From: Cyclobacteriaceae bacterium | GTDB lineage: Bacteria; Bacteroidota; Bacteroidia; Cytophagales; Cyclobacteriaceae | Direction: 5' to 3' | NCBI GenBank assembly: GCA_029882675.1 | Contig: JAOUKJ010000144.1 | Span: forward strand, 1 to 8,884 | Length of the DNA stretch: 8,884 bases | In this document: positions 4,328 through 8,884 of the stretch, in pieces | Layout of the letters: each line of letters starts with the position of its first letter | How positions within the stretch are numbered: the first letter of the stretch is position 1 | Position numbers and translations under genes: made by a program | The notes under the pieces: generated by a model | Seen by the model: only the letters and a program-made list of their open reading frames with translations | Database searches by the model: none | What the model was told of the DNA's origin: nothing

Positions 4328-6451
4328 ATGAAACGCTCCGTCTTATTTCTCTCCCTATTGTTTATTATTTCCATGTCATATGCTCAAAACGACGACCTGC
4401 ATACACCCCTGGAATTTCAGAAAGCCTATAAAAACGGAACACGTAGTCATGATGGAAAGCCCGGCGCCAAATACTGGCACAATACTGCTGATTATAAAAT
4501 TGATGTTACCGTGACACCTGAAACACGTGAAATTTCAGGTAAGGAAACGGTCATCTATATAAATAATTCTCCCGATGTGCTTTCTAATATTGTGGTACGT
4601 CTGTATTACGATGTCTTTAAAAAGGGTAACCGCCGGGATATGGCCGTCAATGAGAAAGACATTGGCGAGGGGGTGGAAATTGGCGAACTGAAGATCAACG
4701 GGCAACCCTACGATCTCAATATACCCCAACAGGCACGGCGTTCAGGAACCAATTTGAGCCTGACTTTAGCGGAACCATTAAAAACGGGTGAAGAATTGAC
4801 GATTGATGTGTCGTGGAAACAAAAAGTCCCTTTGACCGTCCGCAGGACAGGTGCTATCGACAGCACCTCCTTCTTTATCGCCTACTGGTACCCACAGATA
4901 GCTGTTTATGACGATATCTTTGGCTGGGACAGGATCAATTATACGTTCGGTACTGAATTTTACAACAACCTGGGCAATTTTGATGTCAGCATCACGGCGC
5001 CCGACAGTTTTCTGGTATGGGCCACCGGAGTATTGAACAATGCGGAAGATATACTGCCGGATAATATTTTGGAACGTTATTCAAAGGCCAGAAAATCAAA
5101 AGATGTGATTGGAGTTGTAGCTCAGGACGACCTGGATAATCTGAAAATGAAATCCACCACCTGGCATTATACGGCCAGTGAAGTATCTGATTTTGCCTTT
5201 GCCATGAGCGACCATTATCTGTGGGACGCCACTTCCCAGCAGGTGGATGGGCGTGATGTGCTGATTAGTTCGGCTTATCCGGCCATGGAGGCTAAACAGT
5301 TTACCGAAGTGACAAAAATTCAGCAAAAAGCCATGCAGCATTTTTCCGAAGATGTGCCGGGCATACCCTATCCTTATCCTGCCTTTACGACCTTTATTGG
5401 TTTGCATGGTGGAGGTATGGAATTTCCCATGATGGCCAATAATGCCGGGCCGGGAAAAGGAGTGACCATCCACGAGATGTTTCACACGTATTTCCCGATG
5501 TATGTGCGCGTGAATGAAAGGCGGTTTGCATGGATGGATGAGGGCTGGGCTGATTTTGTTACAGCACTGGTAACCCATAAGTATTTTAAAGAAACGGCTG
5601 ATAATACTACCTTATACAGCCATTTTAAAATGGGTCTGCAGGGGACGACCGGAACGATTGGTGATTTGCCTGCAGTGACCTCTTCGCAGTATATGGCTGG
5701 AAATTATGGCTACCATTCCTATCCGCTCCCGGCTTTTACCTATGCCTTGCTCTACCAGCATTTGGGAGAAGAAAAATTTCTGGAGTGCTTCCGTGAATAC
5801 ATCAGACGTTGGGCTCAAAAGTCACCTACGCCCTACGATTTCTTCAATACTTTTGAAAATGTGGCGGGGGAAGATCTGAATTGGTTGTGGGAGCCCTGGT
5901 ATTTCGGGTTGGGTTATCCCGATTTGGCCATTGGTTCGTACAGTAAAGGCAAACTAACTGTTCTGAAAAAAGGAAAAAGGCCTGTGCCTGTTTCAGTGGA
6001 GATTGAATATAACGATGGTAGTTTCAAAACGGTTATGGAGAGTGCCAAAATTTGGGCAGGTGATAACACCAGCTTTACGCTCACACTCCCTGATCATAAA
6101 AACATAAAGTCCTTTATTTTAAACAAAGACATGGTAGATGTTGATGAAAAGGACAACTTTTACCCAACATTACAGGAGCGTTATTCTACTTTTAAAGTAA
6201 AAGAAGACATAATTGGTGATTACCCGGCGGATCAATACCCCATTACCATACAGATCATCAAGAAGGAAGGTGTCATGTATATGTCCATCCCCGGAAACAG
6301 TGAATCTTTATTATTGCCCAAAGATGCCACGCATTTCACGACAACAGATGGTATGATGGAAGTGAACTTCACAGAAGAAGGCGGGAAAATAACAGGAATG
6401 GAATTGCTGATAGCGGCCTATGGGGTGAAGGTGACGACAAAGAAGCAGTAA
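4328..6451 (+). CDS. Exported M1-family zinc aminopeptidase
   Basis: A 707-residue zinc metallopeptidase expected to remove N-terminal amino acids from peptides outside the cytoplasm. A signal peptide covers residues 1-19, with probable cleavage in SYA-QN, which supports the start. An N-terminal beta-sandwich domain (about 50-240) is followed by the catalytic domain: exopeptidase motif GGGMEFP (361-367, Glu365 for binding the substrate amino group), zinc motif HEMFH (382-386), and the third ligand Glu405 in WMDEGW, giving the exact HEXXH-x18-E spacing of M1. Tyr466, 61 residues after Glu405, is a good candidate for the transition-state Tyr; Tyr462 is the alternative. After the helical part, a C-terminal domain (about 620-707) resembles the DUF3471-type beta-rich domain. 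No membrane anchor or type IX sorting domain is evident, so it may be periplasmic. It is transcribed alone, and its stop lies 3 nt from that of rlmB on the other strand. Confidence 0.93.
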   Translation: MKRSVLFLSLLFIISMSYAQNDDLHTPLEFQKAYKNGTRSHDGKPGAKYWHNTADYKIDVTVTPETREISGKETVIYINNSPDVLSNIVVRLYYDVFKKGNRRDMAVNEKDIGEGVEIGELKINGQPYDLNIPQQARRSGTNLSLTLAEPLKTGEELTIDVSWKQKVPLTVRRTGAIDSTSFFIAYWYPQIAVYDDIFGWDRINYTFGTEFYNNLGNFDVSITAPDSFLVWATGVLNNAEDILPDNILERYSKARKSKDVIGVVAQDDLDNLKMKSTTWHYTASEVSDFAFAMSDHYLWDATSQQVDGRDVLISSAYPAMEAKQFTEVTKIQQKAMQHFSEDVPGIPYPYPAFTTFIGLHGGGMEFPMMANNAGPGKGVTIHEMFHTYFPMYVRVNERRFAWMDEGWADFVTALVTHKYFKETADNTTLYSHFKMGLQGTTGTIGDLPAVTSSQYMAGNYGYHSYPLPAFTYALLYQHLGEEKFLECFREYIRRWAQKSPTPYDFFNTFENVAGEDLNWLWEPWYFGLGYPDLAIGSYSKGKLTVLKKGKRPVPVSVEIEYNDGSFKTVMESAKIWAGDNTSFTLTLPDHKNIKSFILNKDMVDVDEKDNFYPTLQERYSTFKVKEDIIGDYPADQYPITIQIIKKEGVMYMSIPGNSESLLLPKDATHFTTTDGMMEVNFTEEGGKITGMELLIAAYGVKVTTKKQ

Positions 6452-6454
6452 GCA

Positions 6455-7192
6455 CTAGCTGCCGCGCTGTCTCACCACCTCATACAGGGCAATGCCAGCG
6501 GATACTGAAACGTTTAGTGAACCGATCTGGCCCAACATGGGGATGCTCACTACCTGGTCGCACAATTTCAGGTATTCGGGAGAAATGCCATCTTCTTCCG
6601 AACCCAGGATCATCACACGAGGTCCGGAGAGGTCTTCTTCAAACAACGTCTTCTTTCCTTTTTCAGACAGGCCCACCACTTGTAGTCCACTTTCTTTGAG
6701 GTAATGAAGGGCCTCTTTCAGGTTTTCAGCACGGCAAAGTGGTATATGGTGTAGAGCGCCGGCAGAAGTTTTCACCGCATCGGCACTGATAGCGGCTCCC
6801 CCTCGGGAGGGGATGAGCAGGGCATGTACACCGGCCCCCTCGGCTGTACGGGCAATAGCGCCAAAATTGCGCATATCGGTGATCCGGTCGAGCATCAGAA
6901 TAAAAGGCATTTCCCCTTTTTCAAATGCCGAATGAATGATGTGATCCAGTGAGGCAAAGACCACGGGTGAGATAAATGCAAGCACTCCCTGGTGGTTTTT
7001 TTTGCTGATGGTCTGTAATTTTTCGGGAGGCACAGAACGCAGGGGAATATGATGGTCTTTAGCCTGACGGACTACCTCTCCGGTTAGTTCTGATTTGGTA
7101 TTTTTCTGAATAAAAATCTTGTCGATTTCCCGACCTGCTTCAATAGCTTCCAAAACGGCTCTTGCGCCGAAAATCATGTCTTTTTTGTTCAT
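6455..7192 (-). CDS. rlmB: 23S rRNA (guanosine-2'-O)-methyltransferase RlmB
   Basis: A 245-residue SpoU/TrmH (SPOUT) methyltransferase, the length usual for RlmB, which methylates the 2'-OH of G2251 (E. coli numbering) in the 23S rRNA peptidyl-transferase loop using SAM. An N-terminal substrate-binding domain with the FGARAVLEA start (8-16) and NHQGVLAF (66-73) leads to the knotted catalytic domain: motif 1 LDRITDMRNFGAIARTAEGAG (from 101; Asn109, Arg115), motif 2 ILGSEEDGIS (195-204; Glu199) and motif 3 IPMLGQIGSLNVSVSAG (217-233; Asn227). These residues sit almost exactly at the E. coli RlmB positions. The start codon overlaps the stop of the upstream GWxTD gene as ATGA, so translation is probably coupled. 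It uses a TAG stop, 3 nt from the convergent M1 stop. A closely related tRNA-type TrmH activity is the only realistic alternative. Confidence 0.94.
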   Translation of the reverse strand: MNKKDMIFGARAVLEAIEAGREIDKIFIQKNTKSELTGEVVRQAKDHHIPLRSVPPEKLQTISKKNHQGVLAFISPVVFASLDHIIHSAFEKGEMPFILMLDRITDMRNFGAIARTAEGAGVHALLIPSRGGAAISADAVKTSAGALHHIPLCRAENLKEALHYLKESGLQVVGLSEKGKKTLFEEDLSGPRVMILGSEEDGISPEYLKLCDQVVSIPMLGQIGSLNVSVSAGIALYEVVRQRGS

Positions 7193-8346
7193 TTCTCTTT
7201 GCCCCTTCTTATTCTGTCGATTGTGTAATTCCAGGCATGTGAATAATGGTTGTCTCTGAGCAGGACTTTATTATCGGGACTGAGGCGATTGGGTCTTTTT
7301 TCGAATATGAACTCCACTTCATCGTGGGTTAATGCTTCGGTATAATGCCATACCTCCCTTTTTCTTTCCACATTCACTTCCTGCGGTGGGCCAAAAATAA
7401 TATAAATAATTCCCATATCGGTCTTCCATCCTTCCTTATAATTGGTAAAAAATTCATTGGCCTTTTTTACCCGCCTGAAATAAGTGCGAATCGCCTCTCC
7501 TGCATCGGAAGTATTGCCAGCCATTTCAAGCCAGACGCCGTCAAATATTTTCTTGTCGAGGGCAGGATTGTTTAGTTTTTTCCACTCTTTGCCCGAGGTG
7601 ATATACACCATACATTCTTTCAGTTCGACCAACTCGTTGTACCCCGGATATGCTTCTTTTTCTACGCGGATGGCCATTCCTTCAATCTGTGAAGTGTCGT
7701 TTTGGAAAAAATACAATCCGGCACCAAGTGGTTTGAACGGCACGTTGTTGCTGATAAAATAAACGGTATCCGGAATGAGTGCCCGCGAAGGCAGGTTGCG
7801 AACACCCGTTGGAGGATCGGCAGGCGTGAAAGCGTGACTGTAGTAATTAACGTAAACGCCGAGTACGGAACTGAGGCTCTGAACCATTACTTCACTATTG
7901 AGTGTGAGGTAATCATCGAGCAGAAGGAGCCCGTTGTGGTCTTTAAGTATGATGTCCGGGATGTTATTAGTGAGGCTGTGTATCTCGAAAAAAAGATCGG
8001 CTTCCAGCTGGTTATCATATACCCAGAGCACGTAGGTGAAGCCTTCCCGGATTTTGTCAGGGCCTATTTCTACATCACAACGCCCCTGATCGCAAAAGCC
8101 TTCCAGTGGTATCTCGTTCTCTGGCTTCTTGTTCCACCCACCAAACTCTACCAGTTTAAGTGCAAGGTCATGATTGTCCGGATTGGTCAGTTGGATAAAT
8201 AACTTATCTTCCAGAAGCAACTGTGTTGCCCTTATGCTGTTATCAGGATAGTAATTGGCCGAAAAGTTGAGTTTTGACAAAGGTTGGGCATGCAGGAGAC
8301 TCCCTGTAACGATAAATACCAATAATACATAAAGCCGTTTCATCAC
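7189..8346 (-). CDS. GWxTD-domain exported protein
   Basis: A 385-residue protein with a signal peptide (residues 1-20, cleavage in LHA-QP), so periplasmic or outer-membrane associated. The C-terminal part carries the hallmark of the GWxTD family, found mainly in Bacteroidota and related phyla and of unknown function: TYFRRVKKANEFF (288-300), GWKTDMG (306-312), IYIIFGPPQEV (314-324) and a WHY (333-335). The middle (about 25-250) is predicted beta-rich by its alternating hydrophobic pattern and has no recognised domain. Cys85 and Cys90 (CDQGRC) could form a disulfide after export. Two consecutive ATG codons (8346 and 8343) make the start ambiguous by one residue. It heads a two-gene transcript with rlmB through a 4-nt ATGA overlap. 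No function is proposed beyond an envelope role. Confidence 0.9.
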   Translation of the reverse strand: MMKRLYVLLVFIVTGSLLHAQPLSKLNFSANYYPDNSIRATQLLLEDKLFIQLTNPDNHDLALKLVEFGGWNKKPENEIPLEGFCDQGRCDVEIGPDKIREGFTYVLWVYDNQLEADLFFEIHSLTNNIPDIILKDHNGLLLLDDYLTLNSEVMVQSLSSVLGVYVNYYSHAFTPADPPTGVRNLPSRALIPDTVYFISNNVPFKPLGAGLYFFQNDTSQIEGMAIRVEKEAYPGYNELVELKECMVYITSGKEWKKLNNPALDKKIFDGVWLEMAGNTSDAGEAIRTYFRRVKKANEFFTNYKEGWKTDMGIIYIIFGPPQEVNVERKREVWHYTEALTHDEVEFIFEKRPNRLSPDNKVLLRDNHYSHAWNYTIDRIRRGKEK

Positions 8347-8367
8347 TTTTATTATTTATTCAGGCGT

Positions 8368-8381
8368 AGAAAATATTTTCT
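8368..8381. promoter_or_regulatory. 14-bp palindrome AGAAAATATTTTCT
   Basis: A perfect 14-bp palindrome 22 bp upstream of the GWxTD start, inside the short divergent region shared with the methyltransferase gene. It would fall in the 5' UTR or core promoter of the GWxTD-rlmB transcript, so it could be an operator. The A/T bias allows a chance origin. Confidence 0.3.
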
Positions 8382-8417
8382 TCCTAACGATCTCTTCTTG
8401 CTTCCTTTTTCTTACTT

Positions 8418-8423
8418 ATTATA
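8418..8423 (-). promoter_or_regulatory. Possible -10 box for GWxTD-rlmB transcript
   Basis: On the minus strand TATAAT lies at 8418-8423, with a TTTG 16 bp upstream (8440-8443). It is not the TAnnTTTG form, so support is weak. It would overlap the plus-strand methyltransferase promoter, meaning the two divergent promoters would share DNA and could compete. Confidence 0.25.
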
Positions 8424-8425
8424 AA

Positions 8426-8456
8426 TGTGGAAAGATAAACAAATAAGCTAAATTTG
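8426..8456 (+). promoter_or_regulatory. Bacteroidota-type promoter for methyltransferase
   Basis: TAAATTTG (8449-8456) matches the Bacteroidota -7 consensus TAnnTTTG perfectly. TGTG (8426-8429) lies 19 bp upstream, one mismatch from the TTTG -33 element. The start site would be near 8463, giving a 5' UTR of only about 10 nt before the ATG at 8474, which has no Shine-Dalgarno, as is usual in this phylum. Confidence 0.55.
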
Positions 8457-8473
8457 TGCCAACTTTTATAATT

Positions 8474-8884
8474 ATGGCTATATATACAACAGAAATAGCG
8501 TCAGATAAGATCGTTTCGGACAATCCCATTCACCAAAGGTTGCTCAAACCCTATATTTGGGTGGCCAACCACGTAAAAGGCGACCTGCTGGAGATCGGTT
8601 GTGGCGAAGGCAGAGGTGTAGAATTGCTCAAAGACAAAGTGACCACCTATACGGCCATCGACAAAATACAGGAGGTGGTTGACAAGCTACAGACCAGCCA
8701 CCCCGAAGCTAAATTTATCTGTGCCAATATCCCGCCATTTAGCGGCCTGGCCGACAATAGTTTCGATACGATCGTCTCTTTTCAGGTGATTGAGCATATT
8801 AAAAGCGATAAGCTGTTTCTGCAAGAAATTCACCGCGTGCTTCGTCCGGGAGGCAAGGCCTATATCACCACCCCCAACATCAAC
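8474..8884 (+). CDS. Class I SAM-dependent methyltransferase (partial, 3' end missing)
   Basis: The reading frame is open from the ATG at 8474 to the window end, giving the first 137 residues. It shows the Rossmann methyltransferase core: motif I LLEIGCGEG (38-46), a binding-loop acidic residue Asp63 (AID), motif IV region FDTIVSFQVIEHI (97-109) and the following EIHRVLRPGGKAYITTPN (118-135). This is the Methyltransf_11/UbiE-like small-molecule type; the acceptor cannot be told from this part, and lipid, quinone or sugar methylation are all possible. The start is supported by the TAnnTTTG promoter just upstream. It is divergent from the GWxTD gene. The protein is cytoplasmic, with no signal peptide. 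Confidence 0.88.
   Translation, partial: MAIYTTEIASDKIVSDNPIHQRLLKPYIWVANHVKGDLLEIGCGEGRGVELLKDKVTTYTAIDKIQEVVDKLQTSHPEAKFICANIPPFSGLADNSFDTIVSFQVIEHIKSDKLFLQEIHRVLRPGGKAYITTPNIN

Noticed and set aside
5096..5578. 160-codon minus-strand open frame inside the M1 peptidase
   Set aside because: It lies antisense to the catalytic core of a well-supported gene, has a His/Ile/Gly-rich composition typical of a shadow frame, and shows no domain.
7702..8202. 166-codon plus-strand open frame inside the GWxTD gene
   Set aside because: It is antisense to a gene with a signal peptide and family motif, and the peptide has no recognisable features.

Overview
The window looks like chromosomal DNA of a member of the Bacteroidota, probably one of the marine or environmental Saprospiria or Cytophagia-like lineages. 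The evidence is a GWxTD-domain protein, an M1 peptidase of the HExxH-TYFP type common in that phylum, Bacteroidota-style signal peptides ending in AQ, a perfect TAnnTTTG -7 promoter box, weak or absent Shine-Dalgarno sequences, and moderate GC content. The exact genus cannot be read from the sequence.

Layout. Positions 1-701 hold no supportable gene. They contain a pair of TCGTGSCACGA palindromes (10-20 and 101-111), then a four-copy 101-bp tandem array (150-552) flanked and internally built by 7-nt-phased short repeats, then about 150 bp of unique leader. Next come a serpin lipoprotein (702-1916, +), a probable intrinsic terminator (1968-2001), and an AroE-family shikimate dehydrogenase-like enzyme with an atypical substrate-binding N-terminus (2147-2992, +). 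This meets, tail to tail and with overlapping stop codons, a Tat-exported prenyltransferase/squalene-oxidase-repeat protein (2989-4038, -). A 289-bp divergent intergenic region leads to an exported M1-family zinc aminopeptidase with an extra C-terminal beta-rich domain (4328-6451, +). It converges with only 3 nt to spare on a minus-strand pair in which a GWxTD-domain envelope protein (7189-8346) is translationally coupled by an ATGA overlap to the 23S rRNA methyltransferase rlmB (6455-7192). A short divergent promoter region then precedes a class I SAM-dependent methyltransferase cut off by the window end (8474-8884, +).

How the genes relate. No single pathway joins them. Four of the seven proteins (serpin, prenyltransferase-repeat protein, M1 peptidase, GWxTD protein) carry export signals, so the region is rich in envelope or secreted functions, including one protease inhibitor and one protease; a functional link between those two is not shown. 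AroE, RlmB and the methyltransferase are cytoplasmic enzymes. The points most worth a second look are the tandem array with its dimeric history and heptad substructure, the missing Ser-x-Ser shikimate-binding motif in the AroE homologue, and the exported Rab-geranylgeranyl-transferase-beta-like protein with a D-x-H ... H variant of the family's zinc triad.
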